From NCBI RefSeq assembly GCF_000292345.1, contig NZ_ALOU01000005.1:85630-149629 (forward strand): a stretch of DNA of 64,000 nucleotides, read 5' to 3'. The DNA is from Cupriavidus sp. BIS7. Its GTDB lineage: Bacteria > Pseudomonadota > Gammaproteobacteria > Burkholderiales > Burkholderiaceae. Shown here in pieces: positions 44,711 to 52,308 of this stretch. The notes under the pieces were generated by a model that was not told the DNA's origin, ran no database searches, and saw only the letters and a list, made by a program, of their open reading frames with translations. The position numbers and the translations under genes are program-made. The stretch's first letter is position 1; every line of letters starts with the position of its first letter.

Positions 44711-45066
44711 CCGTTGAAGGTCAACTGGACCCGATCGATCGACCCGCCCGGTATTCCGGGGCTCACGATAAAGCGCCGCAAATGCGGCGCTTCTTCATTT
44801 CTGCACCGTGTTTTTTGATGCTTTCAATGTGGGACGCTCCATTCTGGTGCTAAGCTTCGTGCCTGTCCGAGACATCCAGCCACAAGCATGGTTGTATGGA
44901 CATTTGGCATGCCTCCAGCCCTGCGCTGCCGCCGTGGGTTCCCCTATCGGGACTATCGGGATTGCATGCCGCGGCACCCATCAGACAAGCCACCCGGAGC
45001 GGTCCTTTCGCCAGGCACACGCCTGGCCCCGAGCGCCGCGCATCGAACTACAAAACCAGAGACATC
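44711..45066 (+). other. Intergenic region between mnmH and gdhA
   Basis: This 356-base stretch contains the mnmH terminator and the upstream region of gdhA. No gene is supported: an open frame from 44896 runs into gdhA but its first 57 codons do not resemble glutamate dehydrogenase. The gdhA promoter presumably lies in 44800-45050; I could not fix its elements. Confidence 0.5.
44771..44800 (+). terminator. Terminator after mnmH
   Basis: AAGCGCCGCA pairs with TGCGGCGCTT; the tight centre probably opens to an AAAT loop. A T-rich tail TTCTTCATTT follows. Confidence 0.75.
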
Positions 45067-46410
45067 GTGACTTTCCACACCCTCGATTCCTTCCTGGCCG
45101 GGGTTGCCCGGCGTGACCCCAACCAGCCCGAATTCTTCCAGGCCGTGAAGGAGGTCATGATGACCTTGTGGCCGTTCGTTGAGCGCAATACGCGCTACCG
45201 CGAGCACGCGCTGCTGGAGAGGCTGGTGGAGCCCGAGCGCGTGATCCAGTTCCGCGTGGCGTGGACCGACGACAAAGGCCAGGTACAGGTGAATCGCGCG
45301 TTCCGCGTGCAGCACAGCTCGGCCATTGGCCCGTACAAGGGCGGCATGCGCTTCCACCCGACCGTGAACCTGTCGGTGCTGAAGTTCCTCGGCTTCGAGC
45401 AGACCTTCAAGAACGCGCTGACCACACTGCCCATGGGCGGCGGCAAGGGCGGGTCGGACTTCGATCCGAAGGGCAAGTCCGACGCCGAGGTCATGCGCTT
45501 CTGCCAGGCGCTGATTGCCGAACTGCACCGTCATCTGGGGCCGGACACCGACGTGCCGGCCGGCGATATCGGCGTGGGCGCACGCGAAGTCGGCTTCATG
45601 GCCGGCATGATGAAGAAGCTGTCCAATCAGTCCGCCTGCGTGTTCACAGGCAAGGGCCTGGCGTTTGGCGGCAGCCTGATGCGGCCCGAGGCCACCGGCT
45701 ATGGCACGGTCTACTTCGCGCAGGAAATGCTGCATCGGCGCGGGCGCGAATTCAACGGCCTGCGCGTCCTGCTGTCCGGGTCGGGCAATGTGGCGCAGTA
45801 CGCCGCGGAAAAGGCCATCGAACTGGGCGCCAAGGTGCTGACCGTGTCAGACTCCGGCGGCGTGCTGCACTTCCCGCAAGGCATGGACAGCGAGCAGCTG
45901 GCAGCGCTGATGAGCTTCAAGAACGAGACGCGCGGCCGGCTGGCCGACTTCGCCATGCAGCACGGCCTGCGTTTCGAGGCCGGCAAGACGCCGTGGCACA
46001 TTCCCGCCGACGTGGCGCTGCCGTGCGCCACCCAGAACGAACTGGACGGACACGATGCCGAACGCCTGCTGTCGAATGGCGTGTTCTGCGTGGCCGAAGG
46101 TGCCAACATGCCGTCCACGCTGGAGGCCGTGGATCGCTTCGTGGCGGCGCGCATCCTGTATGCGCCGGGCAAGGCCAGCAATGCGGGGGGCGTGGCCACC
46201 TCGGGACTGGAAATGTCGCAGAACGCCATGCGCATGGCATGGCATCACGCCGAGATCGATGAAAAGCTGCATGCCATCATGAAAGACATCCATGGCAACT
46301 GCATCCACTATGGCCAGAAGGAAGATGGCTATATCAACTACGTGGAAGGCGCCAACATCGCCGGCTTCGTCAAGGTTGCAGACGCCATGCTGGCGCAGGG
46401 CGTGATCTGA
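45067..46410 (+). CDS. gdhA: NADP-specific glutamate dehydrogenase
   Basis: A 447-residue enzyme, the same length as E. coli GdhA, making glutamate from 2-oxoglutarate and ammonia with NADPH. GPYKGGMRFHPTVN, TTLPMGGGKGGSDFDPKG (catalytic Lys) and PAGDIGVGAREVGF are the family's active-site strings; VLLSGSGNVAQYAAEKA is the dinucleotide fold. The GTG at 45067 gives the family's usual N-terminus; the preceding AGAGA is a modest ribosome site. Confidence 0.95.
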   Translation: MTFHTLDSFLAGVARRDPNQPEFFQAVKEVMMTLWPFVERNTRYREHALLERLVEPERVIQFRVAWTDDKGQVQVNRAFRVQHSSAIGPYKGGMRFHPTVNLSVLKFLGFEQTFKNALTTLPMGGGKGGSDFDPKGKSDAEVMRFCQALIAELHRHLGPDTDVPAGDIGVGAREVGFMAGMMKKLSNQSACVFTGKGLAFGGSLMRPEATGYGTVYFAQEMLHRRGREFNGLRVLLSGSGNVAQYAAEKAIELGAKVLTVSDSGGVLHFPQGMDSEQLAALMSFKNETRGRLADFAMQHGLRFEAGKTPWHIPADVALPCATQNELDGHDAERLLSNGVFCVAEGANMPSTLEAVDRFVAARILYAPGKASNAGGVATSGLEMSQNAMRMAWHHAEIDEKLHAIMKDIHGNCIHYGQKEDGYINYVEGANIAGFVKVADAMLAQGVI

Positions 46411-46441
46411 CCTGTCTGTGGTGACACCGGATGCAAGGCTG

Positions 46442-46471
46442 GGCAAGGTGCGAGCCTCTTCGCACCTTGCC
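46442..46471. terminator. Hairpin between convergent gdhA and DUF3300 gene
   Basis: A perfect 12-bp stem GGCAAGGTGCGA/TCGCACCTTGCC with a six-base loop (GCCTCT). It sits between convergent genes and lacks a long T-run, so it may limit transcription from both sides or protect 3' ends. Confidence 0.7.
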
Positions 46472-46512
46472 AATTCTGCAAGCCGCCCCGCGTGGGCGAT
46501 TCCCCGGGCGCG

Positions 46513-47685
46513 CTAGCGTCTTCCGCCGCCGCCCCGGCCTCCGCCGAAACCTCCGCGCCCACCGCCGCCGTAACCGCCTCCGCCCCGGCTGCCGCCCGAC
46601 CGCAGGCTCGTGTTTCCGCGATTGACGTCCCGCTGCACGGCATTCCCGCCGCCGCCCACGCCCTGGAACCCGTTGTCGCGCCCCCCGGCCGCATCGCGGC
46701 CGCGGTATCCGTTGCGCCCATCCGCGCCGGCCATGCTCCTTCCGAATTTCTCGCGTGAGGCGTTGTCGCGATACGCAACCCCCTGACGGTGCTTCGCATC
46801 GTGCTGCCAGCGGCCGCCCTCGGCCCTGCGGGCGTCGAAATTCCGGTCGATGTTTTTGGCCTTGTGGTGTTCGACGTGTGCGCCGCCGTTATTCCAGTCG
46901 CAATCGCCAAAGATCGCGGCCGCCGCTATCAGGCCGACGCCAAATCCGATGGCGCCGCCATAGGGCGGGTAGTACGCCGGGTACGGCGGCCAGTAGTAAT
47001 ACGGGTAGCCCGGGTAGGGCCAGCCACCGTACACGACGGCCGGGTCATACGTCGGCACGTAGATCACCTGCGGGTCCGCCGGTTCGATGCGCACGATGGT
47101 GGTACCGGTGGTCCCAGTGGTCCCACTGGTGGTCGGCGGCTCGACGATCACCTTCTGCTGCGAATTCGACTGGAGGTTGCCAGACTCCTGCGCGCGCTTG
47201 CGCAGCCGCTGCACCGCATCGAGAACGTCCTTGGGCTGACCAAGGAATGCGTCGCCAAGCTTCTGGGTCCAGTCGAGCTTGTCGTTCATCGGTTCGAGAA
47301 CCTGCGGGAAGGCCACCAGCGATTTCACGCTGACGTCCCACGGTTCGCCCTGCACGGCCTTGATTGCGGCGTCGCCTTTCAGATCAGGCCTGGCCTTGAG
47401 CCAGCGCGCTGCCTGCGCGACCTCCAGCGGATACGTGGACGCCATCAGCACCTGCGCCAGCAGCGCGTCCGGGTAGAGCGCGATCGGCGCGACCATTGCC
47501 TCGATCTCCTCGGCCTTGTAAGGCGCACCCGCGGGCTGGCTCTGGGCTGGCACGCCGGCCTGTCCGGGCGAGGGTTGGGATGGCGCGGGTCCGGACGCAG
47601 GCCCCCCGGCAGGAGGAGGAGCCGTCTGACAGCCCGCAAGGGCCAGCAGCACGCAGCCGGTGGTGGCAAGCAGGCGCGGCTTCAT
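46513..47685 (-). CDS. DUF3300-domain lipoprotein
   Basis: A 390-residue envelope protein. The lipobox LAGC puts the lipid on Cys19. After a Pro/Ser/Gly linker, the DUF3300 domain runs from EEIEAMVAPIALYPDALLAQ to about 220 (DPQVIYVPTYDPAVVYGG), followed by a Tyr/Pro-rich hydrophobic stretch and a C-terminal Gly/Arg-rich tail of about 70 residues. Function unknown; DUF3300 often occurs beside DUF2950, as here. Its ATG overlaps the DUF2950 stop as ATGA. Confidence 0.9.
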   Translation of the reverse strand: MKPRLLATTGCVLLALAGCQTAPPPAGGPASGPAPSQPSPGQAGVPAQSQPAGAPYKAEEIEAMVAPIALYPDALLAQVLMASTYPLEVAQAARWLKARPDLKGDAAIKAVQGEPWDVSVKSLVAFPQVLEPMNDKLDWTQKLGDAFLGQPKDVLDAVQRLRKRAQESGNLQSNSQQKVIVEPPTTSGTTGTTGTTIVRIEPADPQVIYVPTYDPAVVYGGWPYPGYPYYYWPPYPAYYPPYGGAIGFGVGLIAAAAIFGDCDWNNGGAHVEHHKAKNIDRNFDARRAEGGRWQHDAKHRQGVAYRDNASREKFGRSMAGADGRNGYRGRDAAGGRDNGFQGVGGGGNAVQRDVNRGNTSLRSGGSRGGGGYGGGGRGGFGGGRGGGGRR

Positions 47686-48587
47686 GGCGACACCTTCCTC
47701 CAGCCAGGCGCTGGATCAAAGGACTGCAGAGCAGCCGCCTTCGCGGCGCTATTGGACCCCAGGTCACGCTGATAGACCTGACCCGTATGGTTGACGATGA
47801 ACGTCATCACGCCGGTATCCCCATAGCGCACCGGCCATGCCACGACAGCGAACCCGGCGAACAGCCCGCCGTCGAGCATGTAGTTCTTCGAACCGCCGCG
47901 CGCGTGTGCGCCCTGTTCGGTCAGCAGCTTGTAGCGGTAGCCGTGATAACCCTCTTCGCTTTCATTGCGCGTGCCCGCGCCAATGAAGGCCGGGCCGAGC
48001 GGGCTTGGGGTCTCGCCGGGCCCGGTCGGCCAGTAGAGGCCGTCATGCTTGCCGGGGGTACTCGACAGCTTGTCCGCATAGACCAGCAACTTGCTGCCAT
48101 CGTGGTACGTCTGCGCGTATTCCTCCTGCGCATCGCAGATGGCCTCCAGCGTCTGCATCACGGCCAGCTCGTTCCGCCCGATGCGGCGCACGCGCATCTC
48201 CCGGGCCCCGGCCTGCGTATCGAACTGCCAACCGCTGGCCGATTTGACCAGCGGTACGGGCAAGGTCCAGCCATCGTCGCCAACGGCGATAAGCGCGTGG
48301 TTGTCCGACTTGCGGATCGTGTGCGAAACGGCCCAGGCCTTGTTGAACCTTTCCCGGATGTCCGCCCCGACGGGAGGAATCACGTCACGATAGCCCGCGC
48401 CGAGCATTTGCTGCAGGGCCGGCTCGTCGTCGCTCTGCACGGCCTTGCCGAAGGCCGTCATCGCCGCGTCGGGCGTGTCGAAGTACTGGGCCGCCATGGC
48501 GCCGCGCGCCATCAGGCCAAGCAGCAGCGCGCAACACGCGCAACTGGCAGCGGCGACAAGCCGGGCAAATCCACTTCTTGTTCTCAT
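47682..48587 (-). CDS. DUF2950-domain exported protein
   Basis: A 301-residue secreted protein. A signal peptide of about 33 residues ends ARGAMAA; the DUF2950 domain follows (QYFDTPDAAMTAFGKAV, GYRYKLLTEQG, FAVVAWPVRYGDTGVMTF). Probably periplasmic. Function unknown. It is translationally coupled (4-base overlap) to the DUF3300 gene. ATG at 48587 is chosen because it begins a good signal peptide. Confidence 0.9.
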   Translation of the reverse strand: MRTRSGFARLVAAASCACCALLLGLMARGAMAAQYFDTPDAAMTAFGKAVQSDDEPALQQMLGAGYRDVIPPVGADIRERFNKAWAVSHTIRKSDNHALIAVGDDGWTLPVPLVKSASGWQFDTQAGAREMRVRRIGRNELAVMQTLEAICDAQEEYAQTYHDGSKLLVYADKLSSTPGKHDGLYWPTGPGETPSPLGPAFIGAGTRNESEEGYHGYRYKLLTEQGAHARGGSKNYMLDGGLFAGFAVVAWPVRYGDTGVMTFIVNHTGQVYQRDLGSNSAAKAAALQSFDPAPGWRKVSP

Positions 48588-48846
48588 GTCTGGATCTCCT
48601 GCGCATCGTGCACCGCCGCAATCCAACCCTGCGCGCCGGCATCAATGAAAAGAAGTGTAGGGCGAACTTTCCAGAAAGATAACTTCGCGGCAGCGCCGGA
48701 CAGACGTCTGCCATTCATTTCCCTTCAATCAGGACTATGAAACTTTTAAATCACTTTCAGGTTTCGGCTATTTCCACCGCACTACCTGGTAGTTGACGAT
48801 CTTGCGGGTCGGGCGCACGCCCCGGCGAGGCACACGTGAGGAGCCC
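48588..48846. promoter_or_regulatory. Divergent region before the DUF3304 array
   Basis: This 259-base gap separates the DUF2950 gene from the first lipoprotein of the five-gene array. It is AT-rich around 48715-48770 (CTATGAAACTTTTAAATCAC), where the array's promoter is most likely. GTGAGGAG precedes the first start. No gene is seen. Confidence 0.4.
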
Positions 48847-49725
48847 ATGATTGAATCTACGCAAATCGATCCCCCTGGACGCGCGCTGCATCGCATGCTG
48901 GAAGCCATACAGGCTGTCTGCCGGCGTTGTACAGGCATCAAGCGAAAACTGCTGGGAGCACTGCTCCTCGCTTCGATGCTCGCCACCGGATGCGATGCCT
49001 TTTCGTCGGAGCCGACTTACGGTGGCTTGAGCGTGGCGGGGTTCAACTACACGCCCTATAACCTGTCGCGCTTTGTCGTCACAGACAAATACGGCAACCG
49101 GGCGGGCGGCGGAGGCGACCTGATGCCGGGTTCGGGCGAGGGGTCGCTCAGTTGCTGCTACAAGCTGAAGGGGACGGAGTTCATGGTGAAGTGGGAGGTC
49201 TACGACGCGGATGAGGCCATCAAGGATCTCTACGCGCCGATCAAGAAGATTCACAAAGAGACGACAGTTCATTTGCCACCAACCAAGGTAAATGGCGGGC
49301 CTGGCACCCGGGTACTTGGCTTGCATTTCTACCCGGACGATCATGTCGAGTTTGAGTTCCGCACCGACCTGCGGGGCACGCGGATCTTTTATGCAGAGAT
49401 CGACGACTGGCTGCTGCGCAAACAGGGCAAGACCTTCAATGACACCTTGGAGGACTGGATCGCGTTCCGTCGAACGGCCCGGATCGCTGGGGAAGGTTGG
49501 ATCAAATACCGGCTCACCGATACCCATGATCTTGGGCAGTACGTTTTCCTGACTTTGCTGAATCCTGCATTCGATCAGCACCCAGCGATCCAACAGATCA
49601 TCGCTGAGACGAAGGACAATCCAGGCGCGTTTGGTGAGGCCATGGAGAAGCTGCCTGCGGAGGTCGTTGAGGCACTGAAGCGCAACAGTTTCAAGCCGAT
49701 CGAGACGGGAGGAACCCATGACTGA
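48847..49725 (+). CDS. DUF3304-domain lipoprotein, copy A (candidate T6SS immunity protein)
   Basis: A 292-residue lipoprotein. An unusually long N-terminal leader of 32 residues precedes the hydrophobic segment LLGALLLASMLATGC, with Cys49 as the lipidation site. The mature DUF3304 part starts FSSEPTYGGLSVAGFNYTPY and includes LSCCYKLKGTEF and VLGLHFYPDDHVEFEF. DUF3304 lipoproteins occur beside Tle1-type phospholipase effectors and are regarded as periplasmic immunity proteins. The first of four tandem paralogues; its stop overlaps the next start by eight bases. The ATG at 48847 follows GAGGAG. Confidence 0.85.
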   Translation: MIESTQIDPPGRALHRMLEAIQAVCRRCTGIKRKLLGALLLASMLATGCDAFSSEPTYGGLSVAGFNYTPYNLSRFVVTDKYGNRAGGGGDLMPGSGEGSLSCCYKLKGTEFMVKWEVYDADEAIKDLYAPIKKIHKETTVHLPPTKVNGGPGTRVLGLHFYPDDHVEFEFRTDLRGTRIFYAEIDDWLLRKQGKTFNDTLEDWIAFRRTARIAGEGWIKYRLTDTHDLGQYVFLTLLNPAFDQHPAIQQIIAETKDNPGAFGEAMEKLPAEVVEALKRNSFKPIETGGTHD

Positions 49726-50578
49726 CACCACGCAAATCGCCCCCGTCGATCGCACCCCACACCGGGTGCTGGACGGCATGCGGCGCGCCTACCGGCGACG
49801 TGCAAGCACGAGGGGAAGACTGCTGGGAGCACTGCTCCTCGCCTCGATGCTCGCCACCGGTTGTGATGCCTTCTCGTCCGAGCCGACTTACGGCGGCTTG
49901 AGCGTGGCAGGGTTCAACTACACGCCGTATAACCTGTCACGCTTTGTGGTCACCGACAACTATGGCAACCGCGCAAGCGGCGGCGGCGACCTCATGCCGG
50001 GATCGGGGGCAGGCAGGCTCAGTTGCTGCTACAAGCTGAAGGGGACGGAGTTCATGGTGAAGTGGGAGGTCTACGACGTGGATGAGGCGATCAAGGATCT
50101 CTACGCGCCGATCAAGAAGATCCACAAGGAAGCGACAGTTCATTTGCCGCCAACCAAGATCAAAGGCGGGCCTGGCACCCGGGTGCTCGGCTTGCACTTC
50201 TACCCCGACGATCATGTCGAGTTCGAGTTCCGCAACGATCTGCGGGGCACAAGGATTTTCTACTCGAAGATTGACTCGTGGCTGCTCAAAAAGCAGGGGA
50301 AGACCTTCAATGACACGCTGGAAGATTGGATCGCGTTCCGTCGAACTGCCAGGATCGCAGCGGAAGGCTGGACCAAGTACCGGTTAACCGATACTCAGGA
50401 TCTTGAGCAGTACGTCTACTACACCCTGCTGATTAACCCGAAGTTCGATGAGCATCCGGCGATCCAACAGATCATCACAGAAACGAAAGACAAGCCCGGC
50501 ACGTTTGGTGCGGCGATGGAGAACCTGCCTGCCGCGGTTGTCGAGACACTGAAGCGTACGGGAGGAACCCATGACTGA
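49718..50578 (+). CDS. DUF3304-domain lipoprotein, copy B (candidate T6SS immunity protein)
   Basis: A 286-residue paralogue of copy A. Its leader MTDTTQIAP, then DRTPHRVLDGMRRAYRRR, is more basic than in A, and its C-terminus (VVETLKRTGGTHD) lacks the NSFKPIE segment of A. The lipobox is Cys53. The core is nearly identical to A from SSEPTYGGLS onward. The start overlaps the stop of A in ATGACTGA; its ribosome site (GGAGGAACCC) lies inside the last codons of A, so translation is coupled. Confidence 0.85.
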   Translation: MTDTTQIAPVDRTPHRVLDGMRRAYRRRASTRGRLLGALLLASMLATGCDAFSSEPTYGGLSVAGFNYTPYNLSRFVVTDNYGNRASGGGDLMPGSGAGRLSCCYKLKGTEFMVKWEVYDVDEAIKDLYAPIKKIHKEATVHLPPTKIKGGPGTRVLGLHFYPDDHVEFEFRNDLRGTRIFYSKIDSWLLKKQGKTFNDTLEDWIAFRRTARIAAEGWTKYRLTDTQDLEQYVYYTLLINPKFDEHPAIQQIITETKDKPGTFGAAMENLPAAVVETLKRTGGTHD

Positions 50579-51455
50579 AGCCACGAAACTCGACCCCGCC
50601 GACCGCACGCCGCATCGAATGCTGGAAGCCATGCAGGCTGTCTACCGGCGATGTTCAGGCATCAAGCGAAAACTGCTGGGAGCACTGCTCCTCGCTTCAA
50701 TGCTCGCCACCGGTTGCGATGCCTTCTCGTCTGAGCCGACTTACGGCGGCTTGAGCGTGGCGGGATTCAACTACACGCCCTATAACCTGTCGCGGTTTGT
50801 CGTCACCGACAAGTATGGCAACCGCGCGGGCGGCGGCGGTGACCTGATGCCGGGCTCGGGAGAGGGATCGCTCAGCTGCTGCTACAAGCTAAAGGGAACG
50901 GAGTTCACGGTGAAGTGGGAAGTCTACGATGCGGACGAGGCCATTCGTGCAATTGATGCCCGTGAACCAATCAAGACGATTCAGAAAACCACGCAGGTTC
51001 ATTTGCCGCCAACCAAGATCAAAGGCGGGCCTGGCACCCGGGTGCTCGGCCTGCACTTCTACCCCGACGATCATGTCGAGTTTGAGTTCCGATCCGATCT
51101 GCGGGGCACGAGGATCTTCTACTCGAAGATTGACTCGTGGCTGCTCAAGAAGCAGGGGAAAACTTTCAATGACACCATGGAGGACGCCGTCGCGTTCCGT
51201 CGAACGGCCCGGATCGCAGCGGAAGGCTGGAGCAAGTACCGCTTCACCGATACCCATGATCTTGGGCAGTACGTTTACCTGACTTTGCTGAATCCTGCAT
51301 TCGATCAGCACCCAGCGATCCAACAGATTATCGCCGAGACGAAGGACAATCCAGGCGCCTTTGGCGCGGCCATGGAGAGCCTGCCTGCGCCCGTCGTTGA
51401 GGCACTGAAGCGCAACAGTTTCAAGCCGATCGAGACGGGAAGAACCCATGACTGA
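50571..51455 (+). CDS. DUF3304-domain lipoprotein, copy A' (candidate T6SS immunity protein)
   Basis: A 294-residue paralogue. Its leader (RMLEAMQAVYRRCSGIKRK) and C-terminus (NSFKPIETGRTHD) match copy A, but the centre (PTKIKGGPGTRVLG, then IFYSKIDSWLLKKQ) matches copy B. A short unique insert (AIDAREPIKTIQKT) replaces the DLYAPIKK segment. The protein is therefore a mosaic, most simply explained by duplication of an A-B pair followed by gene conversion. Overlaps its neighbours by eight bases on both sides. Confidence 0.85.
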   Translation: MTEATKLDPADRTPHRMLEAMQAVYRRCSGIKRKLLGALLLASMLATGCDAFSSEPTYGGLSVAGFNYTPYNLSRFVVTDKYGNRAGGGGDLMPGSGEGSLSCCYKLKGTEFTVKWEVYDADEAIRAIDAREPIKTIQKTTQVHLPPTKIKGGPGTRVLGLHFYPDDHVEFEFRSDLRGTRIFYSKIDSWLLKKQGKTFNDTMEDAVAFRRTARIAAEGWSKYRFTDTHDLGQYVYLTLLNPAFDQHPAIQQIIAETKDNPGAFGAAMESLPAPVVEALKRNSFKPIETGRTHD

Positions 51456-52308
51456 CACCACAATTATCGATCCCGCCGATCGCACCCCACACCGGGTGCT
51501 GGACGGCATGCGGCGCGCCTACCGGCGACGTGCAAGCACGAGGGGAAGACTGCTGGCAGCACTACTCCTCGCTTCAATGCTCGCCACCGGTTGCGATGCA
51601 TTCTCGTCGGAGCCGACCTACGGCGGCTTGAGCGTGGCGGGGTTCAACTACACGCCCTATAACCTCGATCGGTTCGTCGTCACCGACAAGTATGGCAACC
51701 GCGCAAGCGGCGGCGGTGACCTGATGCCAGGCTCAGGCGAAGGCAGGCTAAGTTGCTGCTACAAGCTGAAGGGGACGGAGTTCACGTTGAAGTGGATTGT
51801 GGTCGATCAGGACGAATTTCTGAAGGACCCCTATGGGCCGCTCAAGGAGATTCACAAGACAACTCAAGTTCATTTCCCCCCAACCCAGGTCAACGGCGGA
51901 TCTGGCATCCGGGTGCTCGGCATGCACTTCTACCCCGACGACCATGTCGAGTTTGAATTGCGAGCAGACCTGCGTGGCACGCGGATTCTCTACGCGGATA
52001 TCTGGGACTGGCTGCGCAAGACTCACCGAGAGCTCATCAACCCGAATCATGAAGAGAACGGCGTCGTGTTTCGCAGGACGGTGCGACTCGCTGCGAGTGG
52101 CTGGGTCAAGTATGGCCTCACCGATACAAAGGACTTGGAGCAGTACGTCTATTACACGCTGCTGAATTCGAAGTTCGATCATCACCCCGCCATCCAGCAG
52201 ATCATCTCTGAAACGAAAGACCAGCCAGGCGCGTTTGGTGCAGCTATGGAGAAGCTGCCTGCCGCGGTTGTCGAGACACTGAAGCGCACGGGAGGAACCC
52301 ATGACTGA
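51448..52308 (+). CDS. DUF3304-domain lipoprotein, copy B' (candidate T6SS immunity protein)
   Basis: A 286-residue paralogue with the leader and C-terminus of copy B. The middle is the most diverged of the four: FTLKWIVVDQDEFLKDPYG, then GMHFYPDDHVEFELRADLR, and WDWLRKTHRELINPNHEENG replaces the KQGKTFNDT region. It is directly next to the Tle1-like gene, which it overlaps by eight bases, so it may be the cognate partner, with the others as spares or protection against related effectors. Confidence 0.85.
   Translation: MTDTTIIDPADRTPHRVLDGMRRAYRRRASTRGRLLAALLLASMLATGCDAFSSEPTYGGLSVAGFNYTPYNLDRFVVTDKYGNRASGGGDLMPGSGEGRLSCCYKLKGTEFTLKWIVVDQDEFLKDPYGPLKEIHKTTQVHFPPTQVNGGSGIRVLGMHFYPDDHVEFELRADLRGTRILYADIWDWLRKTHRELINPNHEENGVVFRRTVRLAASGWVKYGLTDTKDLEQYVYYTLLNSKFDHHPAIQQIISETKDQPGAFGAAMEKLPAAVVETLKRTGGTHD

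Larger units (their letters stand above)
48847..52308 (+). repeat. Tandem duplication of a two-gene lipoprotein unit (A-B-A'-B')
   Basis: Starts of like copies are 1,724 bases (A to A') and 1,730 bases (B to B') apart. Gene ends alternate between the NSFKPIE-type and the VVETLKRTGGTHD-type. All copies share DNA around the lipobox (for example CTGCTCCTCGCTTC-like) and the SSEPTYGGLSVAG region. Confidence 0.85.

Noticed and set aside
44896..45066. Upstream extension of gdhA by 57 codons
   Set aside because: The extension has no similarity to glutamate dehydrogenase, whose normal N-terminus begins at the GTG at 45067.
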